From Nocardia vaccinii NBRC 15922 (GTDB lineage Bacteria; Actinomycetota; Actinomycetes; Mycobacteriales; Mycobacteriaceae): a stretch of 32,457 nucleotides of DNA. A program made the position numbers and the translations under genes. Location of the stretch: NCBI RefSeq assembly GCF_001613305.1, contig NZ_BDCC01000089.1, forward strand, positions 1 to 32,457, in the 5' to 3' direction. Positions 1-8,257 of the stretch are shown piece by piece. Below the pieces are notes generated by a model. That model did no database searches and was not told the DNA's origin. It was given only the letters and a program-made list of their open reading frames with translations. Position 1 is the first letter of the stretch. Every line of letters starts with the position of its first letter.

Positions 1-428
1 GGCTGGAGTACTAAGTCTGCGCGACAGTTGATCTCAGCGTTTCACCAGGCAGAAGCAACGAGACCGGGCAGGGCGCAGTTGGACAAAGCGCGAGGGCAGC
101 CACCGCGAGATCGGCCACCGGCGTGGAGAGGACTTGTTGAACAGCAGCGCTTTTCGACACGTTTTTCTGACAGTGGTCCGGCGAGGGCGACCAGGGAATC
201 CTCGGTGACCGGTCGGGTGTCGGAAAACGATCTTGGGCTCGAGTGGTCGATGCATCGAGCGCTAGGTCCAACGCACGCGTCAGAATGGCTGTAATGTCTT
301 CCACTCCCAGGGGTTTCGAACACGTAAGTTCATAGAGGTCCGATAGAGATGATGGTCGGCACCGTTCAACGTCCGACGGCAGATCGCCCTCTCAGGCGCC
401 CCGCTCAGTCGCTCATGGAGGGAGGATC
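1..428. other. Unassigned region, no supported gene
   Basis: Several overlapping open frames exist on both strands, but none has both a ribosome-binding site and a recognisable protein pattern. The longest minus-strand frame (304 down to 11) starts with GTG, is rich in Ala, Pro and Ser, and resembles no family known to me. Only the last bases, a GGAGGGAGG stretch just before 429, have a clear role, as the ribosome-binding site of the next gene. Confidence 0.4.
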
Positions 429-830
429 GTGTACGGGTTCGCACTGATTGCAGTGGGTGTCTTTTTCGTCGGGTTGGCCGTTCACAGTTGGGCCGAGGTA
501 TCGCGATTGGATCGACATGGCGTGGCGGTTCCCGGGGAGGTGCTACGGGTCGACCGAGACACAGCCTTCGTCGCGACCGTCGATCTGAAAGTCTTGTTTC
601 ACACACTGGATGGCCGTGAGGTCGTCCAGTATTTCGGCGTGCCCGAGGAAGACGGCCCGTACTTCGTCGGACAGGTCATTCGACTGAAGTACGATCCGAA
701 AAAAGTCAATCGCACCCGGTTCGATGAACCTCTTTCGCCCTTCGCGCAGCTGCCCCTGATCATCTGGGCTGTAATTGGCGCGGCGGCGATAGTTGCGGGG
801 CTCGCGATCGTCGTGGTCCACTTCCTTTGA
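429..830 (+). CDS. DUF3592 domain membrane protein
   Basis: A 133-residue protein with a GTG start a few bases after a GGAGGGAGG ribosome-binding site. It has an N-terminal hydrophobic helix (about residues 3-22). A soluble beta-rich segment follows (about 30-95) with the pattern G-x-V-x-x-V, a run of short strands, then VGQVIRLKYDP. A C-terminal transmembrane helix lies at about 108-132. This helix-beta domain-helix layout and the V(G/R)Y-x-P-type strand are those of DUF3592 proteins, which are small membrane proteins of unknown function common in actinobacteria. It stands alone, with no clear operon partner. The family call is fairly secure; the function is unknown. Confidence 0.7.
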   Translation: MYGFALIAVGVFFVGLAVHSWAEVSRLDRHGVAVPGEVLRVDRDTAFVATVDLKVLFHTLDGREVVQYFGVPEEDGPYFVGQVIRLKYDPKKVNRTRFDEPLSPFAQLPLIIWAVIGAAAIVAGLAIVVVHFL

Positions 831-1111
831 TGACGACGGTCGGGGTGGGCAAAGTCCAATCGGCCGTACCGATGCCATGCGCGCTTCGCCCCCCAACTTC
901 GACCATCTCGAGGTGCCGGTAAGGTTTGTGTCACCAGTCGCAGACAGCAGGGGATAGCTTTTCACCGCAAGCGATCTCGTCGAGGTGTGTCGGTGGCTCA
1001 GGAAATCTCGACGGCCACATCGGTTGCGAGGTCTTGTGTCAACGGTCAGCGTGAATACCGGGTGGATGGTCAGGTTGGTTCCGGTGTGGCGGACATGATT
1101 CCGCCGGGCGG

Positions 1112-1495
1112 GTGGCCGTGGGGTCTCCGGGTGGATGGTCATTGGTTGTGTCCGAGATTCCCGAGTTCGAGCTCGCTGCCGACGGTGCGGTCGAACATGT
1201 CGAGGAGATCGGGCCACCGGCGCCGCGACCCTGCAGTTCGTGCCCGTACCGGCGTGATGCTCCCAGCGGGGTCTGGGATGCCGAGGAATACGAGAAGCTG
1301 CGCTTGTATGACCTGGACATGGCTTTCCAGCCGCCCCGGTTGTTCCAGTGCCATCAGGCCGATTTCGACAGCGGCGTTCGGCGGCTGTGCGCTGGATGGG
1401 CCGGTTGCCATGGCTCGGAACTGTTGGGGTTGTGCGTGGCCTCAGATAGCTGCTGCTCCGACGAGTCGACTTCTCGGCAGGACGCGATCCTGTAG
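1112..1495 (+). CDS. DUF6283 family protein, C-terminus probably altered
   Basis: The central part carries the DUF6283 pattern: CSSCPYRRDAPSGVW, then a stretch ending in LFQCHQ, then R-x-CAGWAGCH. The conserved cysteines and histidines suggest a small metal-binding protein; no function is known. After ELLGL the usual charged helical tail is replaced by a Cys/Ser-rich sequence that stops soon after, so the tail was probably lost through a frameshift or recombination. No strong ribosome-binding site is visible. The GTG at 1112 is the longest possible start, and internal GTG codons just before the conserved part are equally possible. The family occurs both chromosomally and in mobile or phage DNA. 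No neighbour suggests a role. Confidence 0.55.
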   Translation: MAVGSPGGWSLVVSEIPEFELAADGAVEHVEEIGPPAPRPCSSCPYRRDAPSGVWDAEEYEKLRLYDLDMAFQPPRLFQCHQADFDSGVRRLCAGWAGCHGSELLGLCVASDSCCSDESTSRQDAIL

Positions 1496-1681
1496 CGCAC
1501 AGGTCGATCGCCGGGTTGACGGGTGCGTCCACCACCAACTCCAACAGGAGCCCAGCCGCGATCGCGTGGGGCGCCCGGGGCGGGCCCGGACGCCACCGAT
1601 GACCTTCAAGGAACGCGGTTATAGCCGCCGGTACGGTCGCGCACGAGAGGCAGCGGGGCCGCGCACAGGGCGAGGGTCTTT
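1496..1681. other. GC-rich gap with no gene seen
   Basis: Between the DUF6283 gene and the end of the leftward catabolic operon I see no coding pattern. Short runs such as GCGCCCGGGGCGGGC could form hairpins that end transcription of the operon, but no long perfect stem is present. Confidence 0.3.
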
Positions 1682-2572
1682 TCACTGCCCGGGACCGTGG
1701 GGCCATTTCACCATGCAGCCGAGGTCGATCGGGATGCTGGTGCCGGTCATATGTTTGGACGCGTCGGAGGCGAGGAAGAGCACGAGTTCGGCGACGTCCT
1801 CGGGTTCGAGCCAGGGCGCGGGCAGGGCGTGGTATGCCTCGGAGGCGGGGCGGAAGTCGTCCTTGGTGACTTCTCCGTCGAGGTCGGGACGGAAGACCTG
1901 GTAGATGCCCTGGGCGTTCATCAGGTGGGTGTTGCAGTTCGTCGGATGCACGATGTTGACCCGGATCCCGGCGGACGCGAGGTGCTGCGCCATCTCCCTC
2001 GTGTAGCCGACCAGTGTCTGTTTCGACCAGCTGTAACCCGCGCCGCCGGGCCCCATGATCATGCGGGGGTCGGTCGAGGACGTGGTGTTGGGAATCAACG
2101 CAGCGGTGGATCCGGTGATCACGATCGACCCGCCGTTGCCTGCCGAGAGCAGATGCGGGACCGCCACCGCGACCGTGTTCATCACGCCGATGAGGTCGAC
2201 GTCGACGGCGTCGTGGAAGTCCATGGGCTGGGGGTCGCCCATGGCCAACGGCAGGATCCCCGCGTTGGCCATCACGTTCGTCAGCGGGCCCAGTTCGGCG
2301 ATCCCGTTGTTCAGGGCGTCGGCGAGCTGCTCCCGGTTGCGCACGTCGGCCTTGGCCACGACGCAGCGCCGGCCTTCCTTCTCGACGAGTTTTCTGGTCT
2401 CGGTCAGGTCGTCCCAGCCCGCCATCGGATAGGGATTGGAATCGATGTTCTGGCAGATGTCGATGGCGATGATGTCCGCGCCCTCTCGGGCCTGCAGCAC
2501 CGCGTGGGCTCGCCCCTGTCCTCGGCCCGCGCCGGTGATGAACGAGACCTTTCCCTGCATCCGTCCTGCCAC
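1682..2572 (-). CDS. Mycofactocin-type SDR oxidoreductase
   Basis: A 296-residue short-chain dehydrogenase. The nucleotide-binding motif near the start is TGAGRGQGRAHA; the GRGQGR form is typical of the SDR subfamily linked to mycofactocin (TIGR03971), which keeps its NAD bound and passes electrons to that peptide-derived cofactor. The family insertion after IAIDIC, the NAG motif (NANAGI in the form NVMANAGI), the catalytic Ser in VITGS, and the YSWSK Tyr-Lys pair are all visible. The GTG start at 2572 is chosen because GAGGAGG stands 4 bases upstream; an ATG at 2593 has no such site. It is the last gene of the operon and lies 49 bp after another SDR. It likely oxidises an alcohol made by the operon's P450. 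Substrate unknown. Confidence 0.85.
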   Translation of the reverse strand: MAGRMQGKVSFITGAGRGQGRAHAVLQAREGADIIAIDICQNIDSNPYPMAGWDDLTETRKLVEKEGRRCVVAKADVRNREQLADALNNGIAELGPLTNVMANAGILPLAMGDPQPMDFHDAVDVDLIGVMNTVAVAVPHLLSAGNGGSIVITGSTAALIPNTTSSTDPRMIMGPGGAGYSWSKQTLVGYTREMAQHLASAGIRVNIVHPTNCNTHLMNAQGIYQVFRPDLDGEVTKDDFRPASEAYHALPAPWLEPEDVAELVLFLASDASKHMTGTSIPIDLGCMVKWPHGPGQ

Positions 2573-2621
2573 AGTTCCTCCTCGGGCGTGCATGCTGTTG
2601 TGGTTGATCGAGGTCGATAGG

Positions 2622-3443
2622 TCAGAGACTCCGGAACAGGCCGCCGTCGACCAGTACCTGAGCGCCGTTGATGTAACCCGCGGCCGGACTGGCCAGGAAT
2701 ACGCACAGCCCGGCGATGTCCTGCGGAATTCCGATACGTTTCATGGGGTTCATCGCGGCGGCCCGGGCCTGCGCCTCGGCGCCCCAAGCCTTCGAGATGT
2801 CGGTGTCGAAGGCTCCGGGGAGCACGAGGTTGGCGCGGACCTTGGGCGCCCACGCTCCGGCCAGGGCCAGGGTGAGCGCGTTGAGCCCGGCCTTGGCCAT
2901 CGCGTACGGGAGATCCTCCACGCCGGGGCGCAGGGTGCCGGCCGTGGTCACGTTGATGATCGAGCCGCCGTCGCCCTGGGCCATCCGCGCGCCGAACAGG
3001 GCCGACAGGCGGAACGGGCCACGCGCGTTGACGGCGTGGACCTTGTCGTAGAGCTCCTCGGTGACCGAGGACAGATCGTCGTAGACGGGCGACATTCCGG
3101 CGTTGTTGACCAGCACGTCGCAGCGCCCGAAGGTGTCGTACACAGTGTCGAACAGGACCTGGGCGGACTCCCACCGGCCGACGTGGCAGCCGACCGGCAG
3201 CGCGCGGCGGCCGGTGGCGGCCTCGATTTCGCTCGCCGCCGCTTCGCAGTTGTCGAGCTTGCGGCTGGCGATGACGACATCGGCTCCGGCCCTGGCGAAT
3301 TCGGTCGCGACGGCGCGGCCGATGCCACGGCTGCCGCCGGTGACGACCGCGACCTTGCCGGTCATATCCAGCTGTGCGGCGAGTCCTTCGGACGGAACGC
3401 TCGGATCGAGATCGGGCACGGGTATCTCCGCTTCTGGGTTCAC
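2622..3443 (-). CDS. Classical SDR family oxidoreductase
   Basis: A 273-residue short-chain dehydrogenase with a complete set of motifs: TGGSRGIGRA for the cofactor, NNAGMSP, INVTTAG with the catalytic Thr/Ser region, YAMAK for the Tyr-Lys pair, and the C-terminal GAQVLVDGG. The Arg after the second beta strand (ASRKL) suggests NADP(H) preference. The first 26 residues before MTGKVAVVTGG are an extension. The GTG at 3443 has only a weak ribosome-binding site, so the start could be the internal ATG. It probably acts as an alcohol/ketone or hydroxyacyl dehydrogenase in the same pathway as its neighbours. Substrate cannot be read from the sequence. Confidence 0.85.
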   Translation of the reverse strand: MNPEAEIPVPDLDPSVPSEGLAAQLDMTGKVAVVTGGSRGIGRAVATEFARAGADVVIASRKLDNCEAAASEIEAATGRRALPVGCHVGRWESAQVLFDTVYDTFGRCDVLVNNAGMSPVYDDLSSVTEELYDKVHAVNARGPFRLSALFGARMAQGDGGSIINVTTAGTLRPGVEDLPYAMAKAGLNALTLALAGAWAPKVRANLVLPGAFDTDISKAWGAEAQARAAAMNPMKRIGIPQDIAGLCVFLASPAAGYINGAQVLVDGGLFRSL

Positions 3444-3505
3444 GCCGGCGAGTGCGCAGCGCGGGGGTCTGTCGTTCGGGTGGGTAGGTCGAGTGGCGCG
3501 TGCCG

Positions 3506-4540
3506 TCAGCGAGCCTTCGTGGGCAAAGATCGGGCCAGTTCGGCGGCGGTGGCGATCGACCGCAGGGCCATCGGGCCGAATGCCTCGAGGACCTTCGGAT
3601 CGGCTTTGCCGCTCTGCGCCGCGAGCGCGTAGGTGCGTTCCAGTACGATGCCGATTTTGAAGTTGGCGAGCACCAGGTAGTAGTCGATGTTGTCGGTCGG
3701 TAGCTCGCTGAGCGTTTCGTAGTGTTCGAGAAGCTCGCTGCGCGTGGGCATTCCGGCGACATCCAGATAGAAGTCTCGGCGAGGTTGTTCACCGTCGTAA
3801 CCCAGCAGGGCCCAGGCCAGGTCCAGCAGCGGATCGCCGATGGTGGTCATCTCCCAGTCGACCAGCGCGGCCAGCCGGGCAGGCGCGCCGTGGGCATACA
3901 TGACGTTGGCGTACTGGTAGTCGCCGTGCATGATGCCGGGCGTGAAATGGCGCGGTGCATTGGCGCGCAACCACTGTGCGGCCTCTTCCACCCCGGGCAG
4001 TTCGCGGACTTCGAATGACCGCAGGAACGACAGCCAGCGATCGGGCTGGCGTTCGTGGAAGCCCTCGGGCCGTCCGAACCCTTCGAGCCCCTGTGCGCGC
4101 CAGTCCACCCGGCCCAGTTTCGCCGCCCCCTCGATGAGGGCGAAGGCCAGGCCGCGACGGGCCTCCAGGTCGGTGTCGAAGGGCGCTTGCCAGCCGTTGT
4201 CCATCGGACTCCAGCCATCGATCTCGTCCATGAGGTAGAACGGTTTGCCCAGCAACTCGCCGGTTTCGTCCGCGGCGATGAGTCCGGCGTGTGGCACGTC
4301 GGTGCCAGCGAGCGCACGCACCAGGCGGATCTCGCGCAGTAGCTCGTCCAGTCGCTTCTGGGTGGCGCGGGGTCCGGGTATGCGCAGCACCATGCGGGTG
4401 TCGCCGCGGGTGATGCGCAGCAGCGTGTTCTGCGATCCGCCGGAGAGGGTTTCCACGGTGGGAAGCTCACCGTGTCCGGGAGCGTCCCGCTGGTCGAGCC
4501 AGCTGCCCAGCTTCTCGATATCGATCGGTGCGTCGGTCAT
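3506..4540 (-). CDS. APH-fold phosphotransferase family protein
   Basis: A 344-residue kinase of the aminoglycoside phosphotransferase/choline kinase fold. Visible elements are the N-terminal GGSQNTLLRIT loop, the VLRIPGP strand whose Arg replaces the usual Lys region, the catalytic IMHGDYQYANVMY loop (HGD-x(4)-N) and the metal-binding LVDWEMTTIGDPLLDLAW (DWE in place of DWE/DFE). It belongs to the branch found beside acyl-CoA metabolism genes (ACAD10/11-like and the levulinate kinase LvaA), which phosphorylates hydroxyacyl-CoA rather than antibiotics. The start overlaps the stop of the upstream gene by four bases (ATGA), so the two are translationally coupled. A resistance role is unlikely in this catabolic setting. 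Confidence 0.8.
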   Translation of the reverse strand: MTDAPIDIEKLGSWLDQRDAPGHGELPTVETLSGGSQNTLLRITRGDTRMVLRIPGPRATQKRLDELLREIRLVRALAGTDVPHAGLIAADETGELLGKPFYLMDEIDGWSPMDNGWQAPFDTDLEARRGLAFALIEGAAKLGRVDWRAQGLEGFGRPEGFHERQPDRWLSFLRSFEVRELPGVEEAAQWLRANAPRHFTPGIMHGDYQYANVMYAHGAPARLAALVDWEMTTIGDPLLDLAWALLGYDGEQPRRDFYLDVAGMPTRSELLEHYETLSELPTDNIDYYLVLANFKIGIVLERTYALAAQSGKADPKVLEAFGPMALRSIATAAELARSLPTKAR

Positions 4541-4890
4541 TCGGCCTCGGCCTTCGGTCCGCGCGGAGTCCAGAACGCCAGCCGCCAGCTGCTCATATCG
4601 AGGCTGTCGTGCATCTGAATCTGCCCCGAGGCCACCCGTTTCCGGATTTCCCCCATGATCGCCTCGGGCTCGCCCGCCATCTCGTAGATGATGGTGTACC
4701 GGTGCTCGGGCGCTCTTCCGCCGGGCGCTCGGTAGATTTCGGAATCCCGCAAGGTGTACCGCTGGGCGGACAGCATTCCGGGAACCGCGAGCAGTTGCGG
4801 GACGTGCACGGTGTCGTACCACTCGTTGAACTCGTCTTCCCTGCCTTCCATGGGATTCGAGTAGACGATCTGGATGAACTTGTCGGTCAT
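4537..4890 (-). CDS. Small dimeric alpha/beta-barrel (EthD/Dabb-like) protein
   Basis: A 117-residue protein that starts with a beta strand (FIQIVYSNP), then GREDEFNEWYDTVHVPQLLAVPGM, a helix with conserved Trp-Tyr and His-Val-Pro, then RYT. This is the layout of the EthD/Dabb/NIPSNAP ferredoxin-like fold that forms dimeric barrels. Members are small enzymes or accessory proteins in catabolic operons, often beside P450s or ring-cleaving enzymes. Here it sits 27 bp after a P450 and overlaps the APH-fold kinase gene by ATGA. It may be a cyclase, an isomerase or a helper for either neighbour; the sequence does not decide. Confidence 0.65.
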   Translation of the reverse strand: MTDKFIQIVYSNPMEGREDEFNEWYDTVHVPQLLAVPGMLSAQRYTLRDSEIYRAPGGRAPEHRYTIIYEMAGEPEAIMGEIRKRVASGQIQMHDSLDMSSWRLAFWTPRGPKAEAE

Positions 4891-4917
4891 ATCTATTCGT
4901 CCTGTTCTCGGCGACGG

Positions 4918-6126
4918 TTACAGCGATTGCCCGAGCAGCATCGGGAACGAATCCACCGAACGCACGCCGACGGTGTAGACGAGGTCGGTGCCGGGCTCGA
5001 CCCGGTAGTGCGGAATCCGGTTGTGCCAGACGCGAAGTGCGACGCGCAGTTCGAGGCGAGCCAGGTTGGAACCCAGGCAGCGATGGATCCCCGCGCCGAA
5101 GGCGTAGTGGCGGTTGGCTTTTCGTCCCCAGCGGACTGTATCCGCCTCGGCGAAGTCGGCTTCGTCGGTGTTCGCCGAACCGATGAACGGGAACACCTTG
5201 TCCCCGGCGTGGATCGGGCAGCCACCGAGCTCGGTGTCCTGGGTCGCGATACGCGAGACCATCATCACCGGCGACTCCCAGCGCAGCAGCTCCTCGACCA
5301 CGGCGGGACTGATATCCGGGTCGGCGACCAGCTGGGCCCGAGCGTCGGGGTTTTCGGCGAGATAGTGCATGAAGCAGTCCAGGGACGCCGACACCGTGTC
5401 CAGACCGGCGATCAGCAACAGGAAGCAGACGTCGAGGATGTCTTCGCGGCTCAGCCGGTCGCCGTCGACCTCCGCGTCGAGGATGTGACTGAGCAGGTCG
5501 TCGCGGGGTTCGGCCTCGCGCTGGTCGAGTACTTCGTTGAAGTAGTCGTAAATCGATGCCGCGGTCGTCCTCTTCAGCTCCTCGTTGCGAGGATCGCCGA
5601 GCGTCGTGCCCAGCACATGGAAGGGACGGATGATCCCGTCCTTCATCGCCAGGAATTTCGGTAGGTCCGCTATCGGCAGACCGAACATGGTGAGGAATAC
5701 CTGCGAGGGAAACGGGACCGAGAAGCGTTGGGTGAAGTCGATTTTCGGTTCATCGATGAATCCGTCGATCAGGTCGTCGACAAGCCGTTCGATCGGTTCC
5801 TCGAGATATTCCAGATGTTTCGGCGTGAACAGGGGGTCGAGGATCTTGCGGAATTTGCGCTGCTCCGGCGGGTCCAACTCGATGGGGATGAGCGGCCGCT
5901 CGTTGCCGAGATGTCCGGTGGTCAGGCGGGAGGAGTAGATCGCCGGGTTGGCGAACACCTCGGTCATCGCCGCGCGGGTGGCGACCAGTACGCCCGCCCC
6001 CTCGATCCGCATCGCCGGAGCGACGGCGCGCATGCCCGCGTATGCCTGTTGCGGGTTGCGGGTCAGCGTGTCGCCCGTCCCGCTGAATACTGTTCCCCCG
6101 TAGGCGTCACCATTCTGATCCGCCAT
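4918..6126 (-). CDS. Cytochrome P450 monooxygenase
   Basis: A 402-residue soluble bacterial P450. The I-helix oxygen-binding motif AGLDT is at about 240-244. The K-helix ExxR is E279 to R282. The haem loop FGAGIHRCLG (343-352) carries the thiolate Cys350. The length and lack of a membrane anchor fit class I enzymes that need separate ferredoxin and reductase; no ferredoxin gene is in this operon, so partners must be elsewhere. The ribosome-binding site is GAGGGAGAG before the ATG. A 71-bp gap precedes it, holding a short GACTGAGTC palindrome (6191-6199). Such P450s hydroxylate terpenoid, steroid or alicyclic substrates, and the SDRs nearby could oxidise the product. Substrate unknown. Confidence 0.92.
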   Translation of the reverse strand: MADQNGDAYGGTVFSGTGDTLTRNPQQAYAGMRAVAPAMRIEGAGVLVATRAAMTEVFANPAIYSSRLTTGHLGNERPLIPIELDPPEQRKFRKILDPLFTPKHLEYLEEPIERLVDDLIDGFIDEPKIDFTQRFSVPFPSQVFLTMFGLPIADLPKFLAMKDGIIRPFHVLGTTLGDPRNEELKRTTAASIYDYFNEVLDQREAEPRDDLLSHILDAEVDGDRLSREDILDVCFLLLIAGLDTVSASLDCFMHYLAENPDARAQLVADPDISPAVVEELLRWESPVMMVSRIATQDTELGGCPIHAGDKVFPFIGSANTDEADFAEADTVRWGRKANRHYAFGAGIHRCLGSNLARLELRVALRVWHNRIPHYRVEPGTDLVYTVGVRSVDSFPMLLGQSL

Positions 6127-6197
6127 TCGTCTCTCCCTCGATTGCTGTGCCGGGCGAGCTCGTCGACCGGCGCCGAAATTAAATCCACAAGACTGAG

Positions 6198-6958
6198 TCA
6201 GCTATTTATGGCGGAACTCATGCCCTCGATCCACTGTTCGTAGTCGGCGGCCTTGGTGCTCAGCGAATCGGTACCCACCGAGGAATCCACGATCAGGAAC
6301 CGCTCAGCATCGATGGCGCCGACGAGCCGATCGGCGACCTGTTCCGGGGTTGCCGCACTGTGCAGGATCGGGTGATCGGGCGCGAACCCTTCCGACAGCA
6401 GCATGGGTGTGAGCATCGGCCCCGGACAGAAGCATGACACTTTGATTCCCTTGGGCCGCTGCATCGCGGCGAGCCACTCCGAGAAGGCCAGTGCGGCATG
6501 TTTGGTGACGGTGTAGGCGGCCTTGTCCGGATGCATGGCCAGCGCCACGACGGATGCCGTCTGGATCAGATAGCCGTCACCGCGCTCGAGCATCGCGGGC
6601 AGCACCTCACGCACCGCATACACATGCGACATGACATGCAGTCGCCAGCTCAGGTCCCACAAACCGTCATCGCTGATCTCACCGCCCTGGTGCGGGCCGG
6701 TGTAACCCGCGTTGCTGAACCAGACATCGATCTCGCCATAGGTGCGGCGGGCCAGGCGACCGCGCGGACAGTGTCCTCGGATGTGATATCACCAGGGAGC
6801 CCGACGCTGTCGATGGACCGGGAGACCTGCTCTACACCATCGGAATTTTGATCCGTGACAACGACTTTCGCTCCCTCGGCGGCGAAACGCCGGGCGCAGG
6901 CCGCGCCGATACCGCCACCCGAGCCGGTGACGACGACGACTTTATCGCGCAGTTTCAT
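6198..6958 (-). pseudogene. SDR oxidoreductase gene with a single-base frameshift
   Basis: The N-terminal part (start ATG at 6958) reads MKLRDKVVVVTGSGGGIGAACARRF, a normal SDR cofactor site, up to EDTVRAVA. The frame then changes at about 6753-6757. The second frame continues with RRTYGEIDVWFSNAGYTGP, the VALAMHPDKAAYTVTKHAAL catalytic Tyr-Lys stretch and a normal C-terminus ending at 6198. Adding one base in the short GCC run would restore one continuous protein of about 253 residues, so this is either a recent inactivating deletion or a sequence error. The start ATG overlaps the stop of the amidohydrolase gene by one base (TGATG), so it is translationally coupled in the operon. If intact it would be another alcohol dehydrogenase of the pathway. 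Confidence 0.8.
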
Positions 6959-8214
6959 CAGAATCCTCCGGTCGCACCGGCCGTGGCCGGACGTATGTGT
7001 TTGACCGACTTCACGCTGATATCCCATCCCGCCGCCTGCGCGCGTAGCCCGGCGACCGTCGCCTGATCGCGCGGAATATGACGGAACGGGTCGTACTGGA
7101 AGTGCCGCATGGCATTCGAGTGGGTGATCTTGTCGATCTCGTCGTCGGGCACACCGGCCAGCGAGGGCATCAGTTTCTCCGGCGCGAGCGGCCAGGTGGA
7201 GTCGGAATGCGGGTAGTCGCACTCCCAGGTGACGTTGTCGATATTGAGGTGGTGGCGGTTCTCGATGCCGACCAGGTCATCGATGAAGCACAGGATCACG
7301 TGTTCGGAAAAGATCTCCGAGGGCAGTCGGCCGCCGAGATCCGTCCCGCTCCAGTGCTGGGTGTGCCCGTAGATGTAGTCGATCCGTTCCAGGAAGTACG
7401 GCAGCCATCCGATGCCGCCCTCGGACAGAGCCACCCGCAGTGCGGGGAACTTGCGGAACACCTGGCTCCAGAGCAGGTCTGCGGCGGCGGAGAACAAGCC
7501 CACCGGCGAGAGGGTGTAGACGAGTTCGATCGGTGCGTCGGGGGAAGTGATGGGCGGCTTGGAATTCGAGCCGAGATGCATGCACACGACGGTGCCCTCC
7601 TCGGCGCAAGCGGCCCAGAACGGGTCCCAGTGGTCCGAGTACAGGCTGGGCAGGTCGAGATCGTAGGGACTGGAGGAGAACGTCACTGCGTGACAACCCT
7701 TTTCGGCCATCCGGCGCACTTCGGCGGCGGCGGCCTCCGGATCCCACATCATCGGCAGCGCCAGGGGGATGATGCGGCCGGGATACGTTCCCGCCCACTC
7801 CTCGATATGCCAGTCGTTGTAGGCGCGGACCATGGCGGCGGCCTGGTCCTTGTCGGCGGTCTCGGCGAACAGTTGCCCGCAGAAACGGGGGAAGGAGGGG
7901 AAGCACATCGACCCGAGCACCCCGTTGGCGTTCATATCCTTGATCCGGTCGTGAATGTCGTAGCAGCCGGTCCGGATCTCCTCGATGCAAGTGGGTTCCC
8001 TGCCGAACTCCGAGGGTGGGCGTCCGGCGACCGCGTTGAGAGCGGTGTTGAGGATCGTCTTCCCGTCGTAGAGCCAGGCCATGGTCCCGTCGTCGCGACG
8101 AACGAACCGTGGGGCGCTGTCCTGGTGCTTCGCCGGAACCCGGCCCTGGAACATGTGCGCCGGTTCGATGACGTGGTCGTCCACGCTCACCAGAATGAGA
8201 TCATCGACGTGCAT
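6958..8214 (-). CDS. Amidohydrolase family protein (PF04909-type)
   Basis: A 418-residue TIM-barrel metal-dependent hydrolase of the amidohydrolase-2 family. It opens with VSVDDHVIEP, a variant of the first metal site in which the usual D-x-H is DDH. Later come VVCMHLGSNS (barrel His), ALSEGGIGWLPYFLERIDYIY, typical for the family, and the C-terminal WECDYPHSDSTWP with the metal Asp. Related enzymes are decarboxylases or hydrolases that cleave C-C bonds of cyclic ketones or beta-keto acids; many occur in steroid, cyclohexane and terpenoid operons. The ribosome-binding site is GAGGAGG upstream of the ATG. It lies 43 bp after the regulator gene. In this operon a ring-opening or decarboxylation step is plausible, but this is inference from context. 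Confidence 0.85.
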   Translation of the reverse strand: MHVDDLILVSVDDHVIEPAHMFQGRVPAKHQDSAPRFVRRDDGTMAWLYDGKTILNTALNAVAGRPPSEFGREPTCIEEIRTGCYDIHDRIKDMNANGVLGSMCFPSFPRFCGQLFAETADKDQAAAMVRAYNDWHIEEWAGTYPGRIIPLALPMMWDPEAAAAEVRRMAEKGCHAVTFSSSPYDLDLPSLYSDHWDPFWAACAEEGTVVCMHLGSNSKPPITSPDAPIELVYTLSPVGLFSAAADLLWSQVFRKFPALRVALSEGGIGWLPYFLERIDYIYGHTQHWSGTDLGGRLPSEIFSEHVILCFIDDLVGIENRHHLNIDNVTWECDYPHSDSTWPLAPEKLMPSLAGVPDDEIDKITHSNAMRHFQYDPFRHIPRDQATVAGLRAQAAGWDISVKSVKHIRPATAGATGGF

Positions 8215-8257
8215 CCGTCGTCCTCCTCGTTTCCATCAATTGCCAAGCGCCGCAATA

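Noticed and set aside
11..304. Minus-strand open frame of 97 codons at the left edge
   Set aside because: The GTG start has no usable ribosome-binding site and the product resembles nothing, so it is left as unassigned sequence.
543..1706. Minus-strand open frame of 387 codons
   Set aside because: It is antisense to the DUF3592 and DUF6283 genes and is dominated by Arg, Pro and Thr, as expected for a shadow frame in GC-rich DNA.
987..1904. Long plus-strand open frame of 305 codons
   Set aside because: It runs antisense through the end of the mycofactocin-type SDR and across the DUF6283 gene in another frame, with Arg/Ser-rich composition and no family pattern.
2404..3792. Minus-strand open frame of 462 codons
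   Set aside because: It overlaps the second SDR and the kinase gene in a different frame and is extremely Arg-rich; the true genes explain the region.
3506..4540. Aminoglycoside resistance gene
   Set aside because: The fold is shared, but the branch and the operon context point to hydroxyacyl-CoA or other metabolite phosphorylation.
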